NCBI RefSeq assembly: GCF_003261055.1
Contig: NZ_CP030073.1
Coordinates: 3,100,001 to 3,164,000, forward strand
Direction: 5' to 3'
Origin: Streptomyces cadmiisoli
GTDB taxonomy: Bacteria; Actinomycetota; Actinomycetes; Streptomycetales; Streptomycetaceae
Length of the DNA: 64,000 nucleotides
A program made the translations under genes and the position numbers. The notes under the pieces are model-generated. The model saw nothing but the letters and a program-made list of their open reading frames with translations, was not told where the DNA came from and did no database searches. Of the stretch, positions 8,664-19,596 are shown in pieces (position 1 is the first letter of the stretch; each line of letters starts with the position of its first letter).

Positions 8664-11600
8664 CTACGGCGCGTGGGGGTCGGTGAACTCGACGTCCGGG
8701 GGGAGAAGATGCCCGAGCTGCGCGAGGCGTTGGGCCACGGCGGTGGGGGTGCGGGCCAGCTGATGGGCGGCGGAGAGGATGTGCACGAGAGGGACGGGGA
8801 CCTGTCCGTCGAGCCACAGCCAAGAGGTCTGCGCGCCGTGACGGAGCAGCACCAGGTTGTCGCCGGGGCTCCACTCACCCGCCGGCGGTTCCGGCGCCAC
8901 GTCATGCCCCCAGCTCGTCAGACGCTCGACCACCTGGTCAGTCGTCAGCTCGCGCGTGCGCGCGACCCGGATCACGTGGTGCCACGGGACCCGCCGGTCC
9001 ACCTCCAGCCAGGGCGGACCGCCGTCCTGCTTGAGGCTCGCCACGGCCAGGTCGAGATAGTCGCGGGGCTGTCGCGGATGCTCGTCGAGCCCTCGGACGG
9101 TGAACCCGAGTTCGATCAAGCGCAGCGCGACGTCCCGATCCGCCAGCCGGTTGTCCCGCGCCAGAGCCAGAACGGCGTCGGCCTCGACGTGGCCTGGAAG
9201 ATAGCCGCCCGATTGCCGGGGCACCCCGTAGAACCGGTACAGGTCCTCGGCAAGCCTCCGGTATGCGTGCAGTTCCTCGGCGGCCGGCAGCTCGGGCGGC
9301 GTGAGGCCCAGCTCGACGAGCCGTTGGACCAGTTGTTCCGGGCTCTGCCCTCCGGCACGGGAGATGCGCAGCAGGTGGTAGAGCAGCAAACGCTCGTCCT
9401 CGGAGAGCCAGGGCGGCCGGCTGTCGCCGTTCCGGCTGATGAGTGCCAGGTCGGTGCTGTCGACCAGGTCGGGCATCGTGCCGGGCGCCAGCTCGTGTCC
9501 GGCCGCGGTGAGCACCTCGGCAACGTGGTCCGCCCGTCCGGGAAAGGCGCCGACAGCCAGGACCAGGTGGGCGGGCATCACGGGCCGGTCGCGCGGCAGC
9601 TCGGGGCCGCCGGGTTCCAGATGCCGCCTCAGCACGAGGTCGGGCAGGTCCGCACGGTTCGGGGGCCAGGAAGGCGTCTGGCTCACGCCCAGCTCGTCGT
9701 CATCGGGTACCCGGAATCCCAACCCCGCGAGCAACCGCGCCAGCGCGCGGGGATCTTCGTCGTTCCGCCGGGCGACCTTGCGCACCGTGGCGACGCTCAG
9801 CTCGGCTCCTGCCGACATCCAGGGGTACATGCCGTCCCCGTCGCTGCTGAGCAGACGTACATTCGGCACGTCCGCGAGCCGCCGCAGGACATCGTCGTCG
9901 GGCAGCTTCAGTCCGAAGGCCTTGAGCCGGTCCGCGGCGCGTTCCAAGGGAAGTCCGCTCGACTGGGCGGCCACCAGAATCAGTCCTGGTGCGAGATGCT
10001 GCTCGCCGTCTTTTTCGTCGACCTGGCTCAGGAGCAGTTCATCGGTGGGGCGCGCCACCAGGAGCGGGGACCGGGGGCGGACTCCGGAACCCTCGTCGGC
10101 GGCCGCCCAGACCCGTGCCCGCCACTCAGCGAAGACGCCGCCGTAATCCGTACGCACCATCGCCTCGCCGGCCATCCGGGTGCGGTCCACCAGAAGTCGG
10201 TCACCTGGGCAGCAGCCCACGAGGCCCGCGTCCGCCACGAACTCGGCGCCGTCGGGCGAGCGGAGTGCGAAGCGGTGTCCACGTGCCACCGCCTGTTCGG
10301 CGATCAGGTCGGCGAGCCGCGCCTGCCGCTGGGGCTCAGGACCGAGTTCCAGCCGCTCGCCGGGTTCCGGCCAGCCGCCCCGTGCCAAGGCGTGCAGCCA
10401 CTCCAGTGACAGCACACCCCCGCCCTCCTCGAACAGCACCGGGATCTTCTCGGTGAGGAGATCGGCGACGTACGCCTCGTGGTCGTCGAGCATGGCCCCG
10501 CGGTCCAGCCGCAGCGTCGGCGCGTGCTTGCCGGTGAGGTTCACCACGCAGCCGAAGCGGTCCTCCCCCGCCCACAGCCCGTCCGCCAGAACGCCGCCCC
10601 GCCCGCCGCACCACCACACACCGTCCCCGGCGTCCTGCGCCGCGGGGGCCTCTCCCTCGTGCCGCCACGCCCCTTCCGGGTCGGAGACGGAGTCACGGCC
10701 GAGGTGTTCGGAGATGGCGCCCGGTCGCCACCGCAGCGGCTCGTCCTCGCCCTCCGTGACCGTCACGGCGAAGTCCGACACCCACAGATGCCTGCGCATC
10801 ACCTCGCCGCAGGACACACTCTCCTCGGGGTTTCGCAGATAAAGCCGCACGGCGGTACCCGCCCACCGGCTGTTTCCCTGCGGAGTGACGCGGAACAGCG
10901 CTCCGGGCCCGTCGATGTCGACGACGAGTTTCTCCCCGGGTCCGAAGTCGGGGCTCAGTCGGCTCGTCGTCACCCGGATCTCGTCGGCGAGCATGAAATA
11001 GCTGAGCACGCCGATGCCGAACCGGCTGTTCGGGTGGAAGGGGATTCCGGCCTTGGCCCACTCGGCCCGCTCCTCCAGGAACTTCCGCTCCTCCACGAAC
11101 CGGCTTCCGGCAAAGGCGAACAGGTGGCGCAGCTCGTGCCGGCCCATGCCGATGCCGTTGTCGCGGCACTCGATATAGGCCCGACCGTCCTCGTCCTCTC
11201 CCTGGGTGAAGACGATCTGCCCCTGCCAAAGGTCGGGCTCGTCGGGGTTGCGGAGGTTCCACAGATCGGTACGGGCCCGCCGGTACCGGCAGGCGTCCAG
11301 GGCGTTCTGGTACAGCTCGCGCAGCGCGAGGGTGCGGTCCTGGTAGAGCTGTTCGCCCATGAGCAGGTCCCGGACCCGGTCCCCGTCCAGCCTGAACCGT
11401 ACGTCGGACCTGTCGTACCGGGGCCTGCGGTCGTCGTCCAGTGCGGGTGTCACCTTGCCCGCGCCGAACGCGGCCGGAACTCCCCAGCTCGCCACCCGTT
11501 CTCCGGCCGGGCCGCGCAGCACGGCGCGCACGGCCCGGTCGAGGGTGTCGGCGTGGTCGCGCAGGGCCAGCTCCACGGCGAGGTGCGGGCAGGCGGTGGA

Positions 11601-13424
11601 CAGTGCGCGGCAGCGCGGACCGTCCGGTTGCCAGGTCGCCTCCCGCAGCGCGGTGCGGAAGGAGTCGCCGTCGACCGGGGCGCTGATGCCGAGGTGTTCG
11701 GCGACGAGGGAGGAGAGCAGCGTCGGGTCGACGGCCATGTGGTGGGCGACGGTGAGGAGGATCCCCGTCTTCTCCCAGTCCACGGTGTGCTCGGCGCCGC
11801 GCTGGGCGGCGACGGTTTCCGGCTCCGGCGGCTGCCACTGTTCGAGGTCCAGTCCGATCAGCTCGACGAGCCGCCACAGCCGGTCGGGACCGAGTACCTC
11901 ACGGACCAGCCACGGCTCGAACTCCGGTTCCTCGGGGAGAGTTACGAGGCCGGCGAGCCCGGATCCGCGGACCGCGTCCCGGGTCGCCGGCAGCCGCAGC
12001 AGCCATTGCCGGGCGAGCCACCACGCGATGGCCCGGGCGTCCCCGTCCCGGCCGCGCTGCCGGGCCCTGCGCTCGCGGTCCTTGAGGGCCAGGTGGCCGG
12101 AGCAGTACCGGTCGAAGGCTCCCCGGTCGGCGAAACCGCAGTCCGCCAGGGGGCCGGGCGCGCCGTCCACCAGCGTCCAGGGCCGCAGGTCCCGGGCCAG
12201 ATGGGCGAACCGGGTGCCGAAGGCGGTGTAGAGGTAGGGACCGGCGACCAGCAGCGCGGCCTCGGTGAGGCTGAGGGCCGGGGCGGGGGCCGTCCGCTCG
12301 TCGTCTCGGCGGGGGGTGGGGGCCGACTCGTACAGCATCGTCGCGACGCCGAGACTCATCCGGCTCTCGCTGCCCATGGGGCGCCAGATGTCCCCGTGCT
12401 CGGCGAGCCATGCGTCGGCGATGTCGGTCTCGTGTCCCCACAGCCCGACGAGCCGGGCGACCGCGATCCGCACCTGTTCGACGGCCTGCTCGGCCTCGGA
12501 CTCGTCGAGCCGCTCGCACACCACGCGCCGCCATGCCTCGTGCTCGACGGCCATCTGCTGCCAGGGGTGTTCCTGGACCCGGTCCGGCCCGCCCGGCCCG
12601 CGGCCCGGGAACAGTACGAGGCCGTCCTTGCCGGTGGGACAGTTGACCTGCACTCCCTGATCGGAGCGGCCCCGGTCGCTGCGGGCGATCTCCCGGACCC
12701 GGTCGTCGAGCAGGCTCTCCATCGCGTCCAGGGCACCGGGAGCCGCCGCGTCCCGGGCGATCTCGGTGAGTGCTCTGGTGAAGTACGAGAATCCCTTGGC
12801 GCCGTCCCCCGCCGGGCCGTCGTCGGCGGGCGGTCCGGCGGCCGGTCCGAACCCGGCGGCACCGTACCGTGTGCAGGCGTAGACGTGCGCGTACCGGGGC
12901 CGGCCGGGTGCGCCGCCCTCGGCGTAGCCGGTGCTGCCCTTGCTCCAGTCGCGTTCGTCGGTGCCGGCCTTGGTGAACGACTCGAAGTCCACCCGGCAGG
13001 CATCGACGGCGACGACCAGTTGATCGGCTCGTGAGTCCAGCAGGTAGTCGCCGAACTCGATGCGCAGGCAGGTGTCCAGGAAGTGCCGTGAGCCGCTGTG
13101 GGCCGGACCGGTGACCAGGTAGTCCGAGCCGTCCTTGTGGAAGCCGTGTCCCGACAGCACGAGCAACAGGTGGTCGCCGGGTGCCGCGCGCAGCACAAAA
13201 CGTTCGATCTGGTCCTTGATCGCCGTCCCGTTCAGCTCGTCCGCGTCAAGAACCATCGCCTCCTGATACCCGGAAGCCTTCAACGCCTCAGCCAGTCCCC
13301 GCAGTTCACTGGTGATGAAGGGCATCGGCCGGAACGCGGAGTCGCCGCTGTAATGGTCCACGCCCACCAGCAGGGCGCGGAACCTCTGGTCTCTTCCGTC
13401 CGGTGCGCCCCGGCTACCGCCCAC
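8664..13424 (-). CDS. Caspase-like / HSP90-like ATPase / repeat protein, predicted conflict-system effector
   Basis: A 1586-residue multidomain protein. Residues about 15-260 form a caspase-like (C14/metacaspase) domain with the His93 motif LSGHGFH and catalytic Cys143 in VVAVDACR. Residues about 290-640 are helical, unassigned, possibly a degenerate HD-type linker (AHHMAVDP). Residues about 680-900 are an HSP90/GHKL ATPase: N-box ELYQNALDACR with Glu703 and Asn707, DNGIGM at 755-760 and FGIG at 802-805. From about 1130 to the end there are at least seven copies of a short motif of the form RLxxLGhxhP, suggesting tandem winged-helix-like modules. The order resembles caspase-HSP90 proteins described in surveys of bacterial NTP-dependent conflict systems. 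Inferred role: ligand- or damage-gated protease whose activation causes abortive infection or cell death. GTG start overlaps the upstream small gene by 11 bp. Confidence 0.85.
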   Translation of the reverse strand: MGGSRGAPDGRDQRFRALLVGVDHYSGDSAFRPMPFITSELRGLAEALKASGYQEAMVLDADELNGTAIKDQIERFVLRAAPGDHLLLVLSGHGFHKDGSDYLVTGPAHSGSRHFLDTCLRIEFGDYLLDSRADQLVVAVDACRVDFESFTKAGTDERDWSKGSTGYAEGGAPGRPRYAHVYACTRYGAAGFGPAAGPPADDGPAGDGAKGFSYFTRALTEIARDAAAPGALDAMESLLDDRVREIARSDRGRSDQGVQVNCPTGKDGLVLFPGRGPGGPDRVQEHPWQQMAVEHEAWRRVVCERLDESEAEQAVEQVRIAVARLVGLWGHETDIADAWLAEHGDIWRPMGSESRMSLGVATMLYESAPTPRRDDERTAPAPALSLTEAALLVAGPYLYTAFGTRFAHLARDLRPWTLVDGAPGPLADCGFADRGAFDRYCSGHLALKDRERRARQRGRDGDARAIAWWLARQWLLRLPATRDAVRGSGLAGLVTLPEEPEFEPWLVREVLGPDRLWRLVELIGLDLEQWQPPEPETVAAQRGAEHTVDWEKTGILLTVAHHMAVDPTLLSSLVAEHLGISAPVDGDSFRTALREATWQPDGPRCRALSTACPHLAVELALRDHADTLDRAVRAVLRGPAGERVASWGVPAAFGAGKVTPALDDDRRPRYDRSDVRFRLDGDRVRDLLMGEQLYQDRTLALRELYQNALDACRYRRARTDLWNLRNPDEPDLWQGQIVFTQGEDEDGRAYIECRDNGIGMGRHELRHLFAFAGSRFVEERKFLEERAEWAKAGIPFHPNSRFGIGVLSYFMLADEIRVTTSRLSPDFGPGEKLVVDIDGPGALFRVTPQGNSRWAGTAVRLYLRNPEESVSCGEVMRRHLWVSDFAVTVTEGEDEPLRWRPGAISEHLGRDSVSDPEGAWRHEGEAPAAQDAGDGVWWCGGRGGVLADGLWAGEDRFGCVVNLTGKHAPTLRLDRGAMLDDHEAYVADLLTEKIPVLFEEGGGVLSLEWLHALARGGWPEPGERLELGPEPQRQARLADLIAEQAVARGHRFALRSPDGAEFVADAGLVGCCPGDRLLVDRTRMAGEAMVRTDYGGVFAEWRARVWAAADEGSGVRPRSPLLVARPTDELLLSQVDEKDGEQHLAPGLILVAAQSSGLPLERAADRLKAFGLKLPDDDVLRRLADVPNVRLLSSDGDGMYPWMSAGAELSVATVRKVARRNDEDPRALARLLAGLGFRVPDDDELGVSQTPSWPPNRADLPDLVLRRHLEPGGPELPRDRPVMPAHLVLAVGAFPGRADHVAEVLTAAGHELAPGTMPDLVDSTDLALISRNGDSRPPWLSEDERLLLYHLLRISRAGGQSPEQLVQRLVELGLTPPELPAAEELHAYRRLAEDLYRFYGVPRQSGGYLPGHVEADAVLALARDNRLADRDVALRLIELGFTVRGLDEHPRQPRDYLDLAVASLKQDGGPPWLEVDRRVPWHHVIRVARTRELTTDQVVERLTSWGHDVAPEPPAGEWSPGDNLVLLRHGAQTSWLWLDGQVPVPLVHILSAAHQLARTPTAVAQRLAQLGHLLPPDVEFTDPHAP

Positions 13425-13833
13425 TGCCGGCCGGCCGCGGGGTCAGCGTCAGCTGGATGCCGCCCGTGCGCTGGGCCTGGGCGCCGACACCGAGGACCAC
13501 GAGCTGCCCCGAGGCGGTCAGTTGGCAGGACACCTGCACCTCGGAGATGCCCCAGCCGTCGGGACCGGCTTGGTCGAGCCCCTCGAAGGCGTCCCGCAGC
13601 CCGTTCAGGGTGCGGCTCAGACGGGCGTTGAGGTCGGCGGGCGTGAAGCTGCGGCGGCGGACCCGTTCGCCGTCCTCGCCACCGCCCCGGCGCCAGGACT
13701 TGTCGTGGCCGCCGCGGTCGTCCGGCTCGTCATCGACGACCAGGAACTCCAGGTCGCCCGAGGTCTCCTCGTCCGTGGTCCGCTCGTCCGTCGTCCGCCG
13801 CGCGCCGCCCGGATCCCGGTCGTAGGACTCCAT
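13414..13833 (-). CDS. Small companion protein of the caspase-HSP90 gene (Pepco/Trypco-like)
   Basis: A 139-residue protein encoded directly upstream of, and overlapping by 11 bp, the caspase-HSP90 gene, so the two are almost certainly co-translated. Residues 1-65 are a charged, probably disordered leader rich in D, E and R. Residues 70-139 form a small alpha/beta domain: an amphipathic helix (LNARLSRTLNGLRDAFEGL) then alternating strands (ISEVQVSCQLTASGQLVVLGVGAQAQRTGGIQLTLT written here only in part: ISEVQVSCQL, GGIQLTLTPR). This pattern resembles the small peptidase-co-occurring (Pepco/Trypco) domains next to caspase or trypsin genes in predicted conflict systems. ATG at 13833 has GGGAG 7 bases upstream. 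It could be sensor, adaptor or inhibitor of the effector. Confidence 0.65.
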   Translation of the reverse strand: MESYDRDPGGARRTTDERTTDEETSGDLEFLVVDDEPDDRGGHDKSWRRGGGEDGERVRRRSFTPADLNARLSRTLNGLRDAFEGLDQAGPDGWGISEVQVSCQLTASGQLVVLGVGAQAQRTGGIQLTLTPRPAGSGR

Positions 13834-13963
13834 GCCCCGGCTCCCCCACACTCGTCACAACACTTCCGGCCGATCATAGGCCGATCTCCGCCACCGGCGT
13901 CCGGCATTCGCGCCACACCGCGTCCCGGTGACACCCCGCCCCGTCGCCGCTTCTCCGCCAATT

Positions 13964-14074
13964 CTCGGCGGCCGGGAATCGCCCCGGCGGTCCGTCCGTC
14001 CTCGGCGGCCTGGAACAGCCCCACCGATCCGCCGGGCCACGACGGCCTGGAATCACCGCAACCGTCCGCTGCTC
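13964..14074. repeat. Three imperfect 37-bp tandem repeats in the protease/caspase intergenic region
   Basis: Copies at 13964-14000, 14001-14037 and 14038-14074 share the core GGCGGCCTGGAAT with about 28/37 and 25/37 identities between neighbours by hand alignment. The period is not a multiple of three. They lie in the 405-base gap 13834-14238 between the divergent conflict operon and the subtilase gene. The remainder of that gap shows no gene. Confidence 0.6.
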
Positions 14075-14238
14075 CCCCACCCACCCCATGGGCGATATGG
14101 CCGATTCCGCCTGCCTCGGCGTCCTTGTGGTGCTTCGGGGGGCACGAGAGGCTGCCCACTGGCGTGCCGGCCGGTGCGCCGGGTCCGCCCGGGCGCCGCC
14201 GGCCGGGGCACGCCGTGTCGAGGAGGGGAACTCGGGCC

Positions 14239-15444
14239 ATGGCACGGACGCGAACACGGCGTCTGCGCTGGGCGGGTGGGCTGACCGCGGTGACGTGCAC
14301 CGCGGTGTTGTCGGCCGGCACACCGTCCGCGCAGGCCGCCGCACCGGAGGGGCGGATACTCGGCGCCGGTGCACCCGGCGCCGTCACGGGAAGCTATCTG
14401 GTGACGTTGAAAGAGGGAACAAAGGCTCCGTCGGTCGCCGGGAAGGGCGTCGCCGCGAAGTACGGGGCGAGAATCAGCCACATTTTCGGCGCGGTCCTGA
14501 ACGGTTACGCCGTACGGGCCGACGAGAGACAGGCGAAGCGGCTGGCGGCCGACCCGCGGGTCGCCTCCGTCGCGCAGGACACCCGGGTGGTCGCCGGCCA
14601 CACGCAGAAGAACCCGCCGTCATGGGGACTGGACCGCCTCGACCAGCCCGGCCTGCCGCTCGACAAGAGCTACACCGGGCCGGAGTCGGGCGGCGCCGGA
14701 GTGACGGTGTACGTGATCGACACCGGCATCCGCATCTCGCACAAGGACTTCGGCGGCCGGGCCGGCCACGGCTGGGACTTCGTCGGCGGGGACAAGTCCG
14801 CCGGGGACGGCAACGGGCACGGCACGCACGTCGCGGCGACCGTCGCCGGCCGCTCCCACGGCGTCGCCAAGAAGGCCAGGGTCGTCGCCGTACGTGTGCT
14901 CGACAACGCCGGCGCGGGTACGACCGCGCAGGTCATCGCCGGTGTCGACTGGGTGACCCGGCACGCTCGCAAGCCCGCTGTCGCCAACCTCAGCCTGGGC
15001 GGCTTCTACAACGCGCAGTTGGACGCCGCCGTACGCACCTCCATCGCCTCCGGCGTCACGTACACGGTCGCGGCGGGCAACGACGGCCTCCCCGCCGGGC
15101 TCTACTCGCCCGCGGGCGTCCGGCAGGCCATCACGGTCGGCGCCACGAGCCGGACGGACGCGCGGGCGTCGTTCTCCAACTACGGCGCCGCGCTCGACCT
15201 GTTCGCCCCGGGTGTGTCGATCACCTCCGCGTCCCATCGCAGCGACACGGGCGCGGTGACCTTCTCCGGCACCTCGATGGCGTCGCCGCACGCGGCGGGC
15301 GCGGCGGCGCTGTATCTGGCCGGCCATCCGAAAGCCACCCCGGCACAGGTCTCCAAGGCCCTGGTTTCCAGGGCGGTTTCCGGCAAGGTCTCCGGCCGGG
15401 GACCCGGTTCACCGAACGAACTCCTGCAAATACCCCGCTCGTAG
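14239..15444 (+). CDS. Secreted subtilisin-like serine protease (S8, proteinase K type)
   Basis: A 401-residue prepro-subtilase. Signal peptide about residues 1-33 (basic start, ending AQAAAPEG), an I9-type inhibitor propeptide (about 45-120, SYLVTLKEG), then the S8 domain with catalytic Asp161 (VIDTGI), His194 (NGHGTHVA) and Ser346 (GTSMASPHAAG). The domain runs to the C terminus without an accessory module. ATG at 14239 follows GAGGAGGGG by about 10 bases. It is divergent from the caspase-HSP90 operon but secreted, so a direct link with that system is not indicated. Confidence 0.93.
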   Translation: MARTRTRRLRWAGGLTAVTCTAVLSAGTPSAQAAAPEGRILGAGAPGAVTGSYLVTLKEGTKAPSVAGKGVAAKYGARISHIFGAVLNGYAVRADERQAKRLAADPRVASVAQDTRVVAGHTQKNPPSWGLDRLDQPGLPLDKSYTGPESGGAGVTVYVIDTGIRISHKDFGGRAGHGWDFVGGDKSAGDGNGHGTHVAATVAGRSHGVAKKARVVAVRVLDNAGAGTTAQVIAGVDWVTRHARKPAVANLSLGGFYNAQLDAAVRTSIASGVTYTVAAGNDGLPAGLYSPAGVRQAITVGATSRTDARASFSNYGAALDLFAPGVSITSASHRSDTGAVTFSGTSMASPHAAGAAALYLAGHPKATPAQVSKALVSRAVSGKVSGRGPGSPNELLQIPRS

Positions 15445-15472
15445 CGGCGTATTCCGGCCTCAGTGGAAGGAT

Positions 15473-15499
15473 CGGCCCCGTTCATTCCGAACGGGGCCG
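15473..15499 (+). terminator. Terminator after subtilase gene
   Basis: Perfect 11-bp stem (15473-15483 with 15489-15499), 5-base loop, followed by GTCTTGTG, 28 bases after the stop codon. Confidence 0.75.
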
Positions 15500-15547
15500 G
15501 TCTTGTGCGTAGACATACGCGTGAGTAGTTAACAAAGTGCCGGATTG

Positions 15548-15566
15548 CCCACCCGAATAGGGTGGG
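15548..15566. other. Hairpin in the glgE upstream region
   Basis: CCCACCC, loop GAATA, GGGTGGG: a perfect 7-bp stem about 95 bases before the glgE start. It may be an RNA leader structure or operator; no family assignment is possible. Confidence 0.35.
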
Positions 15567-15659
15567 AAGGCTCCAGCGGTACGCCCCACCGGCACATCAC
15601 GCACGACCCACCTCCCCACAGCCATCCGCCCACCCACGTTGACGCGGACAGGAGCGGTG

Positions 15660-17761
15660 ATGCCCGCCACGCACCACTCGTCAGCACCCCGGACGACCCC
15701 CGGCGCCACGGGTGCCGATTCCCCCCTCGTACGCCCGGCCGACGCCGGCCCGCCGGCCCCGGAGCCATCCTCCGCGGGCGAGGCCACGGCCGTCGGCCGC
15801 ATACCCGTCCTCGATGTCCGGCCGATCGTCCAGCACGGGCGCAGGCCCGCCAAGGCGGTGACCGGTGAGGCCTTCGAGGTCTCGGCCACCGTGTTCCGCG
15901 AGGGACACGACGCGGTCGCGGCCAATGTCGTGCTGCGGGACCCGGAGGGCCGGGCCGGGCCGTGGACGCCGATGCGCGAACTCGCCCCCGGCACCGACCG
16001 CTGGGGCGCCACCGTGCGCGCCGGCACGCCCGGCCTGTGGACGTACACCGTGGAGGCCTGGGGCGATCCCGTCGCCACCTGGCGGCACCACGCCGAGATC
16101 AAGATCCCCGCGGGGATCGACCCGGACCTGGTCCTCGAAGAAGGCGCGCGCCTGTACGAGCGAGCCGCGGTCGGAGTGCCGGACGGCGAACGGCCCGCGG
16201 TCCTCGCGGCCCGCGCGGCCCTGCGGGACGAGACGCGTTCCGCCTCCGCGCGCCTCGCGGCGGCGTTGACGCCGCAGGTGACGAGTCTGCTGGCGCGGTA
16301 TCCGCTGCGGGAGTCGGTGACGGCGTCGGATCCGTTGCCGTTGCTGGTGGAGCGGGAGCGGGCGCTGTTCGGGTCGTGGTACGAGTTCTTCCCGCGTTCC
16401 GAGGGCACCGCGGAGCGGCCGCACGGGACGTTCCGGACCGCGGCGCGCCGGCTGCCCGCGATCGCGGCGATGGGGTTCGACGTGGTGTACCTGCCGCCGG
16501 TGCATCCCATCGGCAGCACGTTCCGCAAGGGCCGCAACAACTCGCTGTCGCCCACGCCGGAGGACGTGGGGGTGCCGTGGGCGATCGGTTCGCCGGAGGG
16601 CGGGCACGACGCGCTGCATCCGGCGCTGGGCACGATCGAGGACTTCGACCGGTTCGTGGCCCGGGCTGCGGCGCTGGGGCTGGAGGTGGCACTGGACTTC
16701 GCGTTGCAGTGCTCGCCGGACCATCCGTGGGTGGACAAGCATCCGGAGTGGTTCCACCACCGCCCGGACGGGTCGATCGCGTACGCGGAGAACCCGCCGA
16801 AGAAGTACCAGGACATCTACCCCGTCGCGTTCGACCGGGACATGGCGGGGCTGGTGGCGGAGACGGTGCGGGTGCTGCGGCACTGGATGGCGCACGGGGT
16901 GCGGATCTTCCGGGTGGACAATCCGCACACCAAGCCGGTGGTGTTCTGGGAGCGGGTGATCGCGGACGTCAACGGCACCGACCCGGACGTGATCTTCCTG
17001 GCGGAGGCGTTCACCCGGCCCGCGATGATGCACACGCTGGCGCAGATCGGCTTCCAGCAGTCGTACACCTACTTCACCTGGCGCAACACACGTCAGGAAC
17101 TGACGGAGTACCTGACCGAACTGTCGGGGGAGGCCGCCTCCTACATGCGGCCCAACTTCTTCGTCAACACGCCCGACATCCTGCACGCCTACCTCCAGCA
17201 CGGCGGGCGTCCCGCCTTCGAGGTCCGGGCCGTGCTCGCCGCCACCCTCTCGCCCACCTGGGGCGTGTACTCGGGCTACGAGCTGTGCGAGAACACCCCG
17301 CTGCGGGACGGCGGCGAGGAATACCTCGACTCGGAGAAATACCAGCTCAAACCCCGTGACTGGGACGCCGCCGAACGCGAGGGCCGCACCATCGCACCCC
17401 TGATCACCACCCTCAACACCATCCGCCGGCAGAGCCCGGCCCTGCGTCAGCTGCGCGACCTCCACTTCCACCACGCGGACCAGGAAGCGGTGATCGTCTA
17501 CTCCAAGCGGACGGAATCGAACACGGTTCTGGTGGTCGCCAACCTCGACCCCCACCACACCCAGGAGGCCACGGTCTCGTTGGACATGCCGCAACTCGGC
17601 CTGGAATGGCACGAGTCGGTGCCGGTGCGCGACGAGCTCACCGGCGAGACCTATCACTGGGGCAGGGCCAACTATGTGCGCCTGGAACCCGGCCGCCGGC
17701 CGGCGCACATCCTCACCGTCCTGCGACCGTCCACCCCGCAGACCGGAGGGTCACCCACAAC

Positions 17762-17765
<4 letters not shown>
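15660..17765 (+). CDS. glgE: Maltosyltransferase GlgE (alpha-1,4-glucan:maltose-1-phosphate maltosyltransferase)
   Basis: A 701-residue GH13_3 enzyme that extends alpha-1,4-glucans with maltose from maltose-1-phosphate. A nonconserved Ala/Pro-rich leader (about 1-45) precedes the N-terminal beta domain and the catalytic barrel. The nucleophile is Asp420 in [12 protein letters not shown] and the general acid Glu449 in [13 protein letters not shown] at 15660 is preceded by AGGAG at 5-base spacing. The stop overlaps treS by 4 bp (ATGA). With TreS, the maltokinase and GlgB it completes the trehalose-to-glucan route. Streptomycetes often carry two copies of this cluster. Confidence 0.95.
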
Positions 17766-19462
<1,697 letters not shown>

Positions 19463-19468
19463 CACACA

Positions 19469-19500
19469 GGGCGGAGCGGGCGGTTTCTCCCGCTCCGCCC
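19469..19500 (+). terminator. Terminator or attenuator between treS and pep2
   Basis: Perfect 12-bp stem (19469-19480 with 19489-19500) and 8-base loop, 7 bases after the treS stop. The 134-base gap to the maltokinase suggests that pep2-glgB is partly uncoupled from glgE-treS. Confidence 0.65.
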
Positions 19501-19596
19501 GGGGCACGCATCAGTAACACCCCGCCCTCCCGCGTGAGCCGAACCGGCTGGAAGCGCCCCGCAGGCGAACCGAAACGCAGGGAAAGGACGCACGCC

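Noticed and set aside
10479..13034. 851-codon plus-strand open frame opposite the caspase-HSP90 gene
   Set aside because: Antisense of a GC-rich gene; no protein family features, whereas the minus strand carries caspase and GHKL motifs.
14239..15444. Subtilase as a third component of the caspase-HSP90 system
   Set aside because: It has a clear signal peptide and propeptide for secretion, its own terminator and divergent transcription, so a shared cytosolic function is unlikely.
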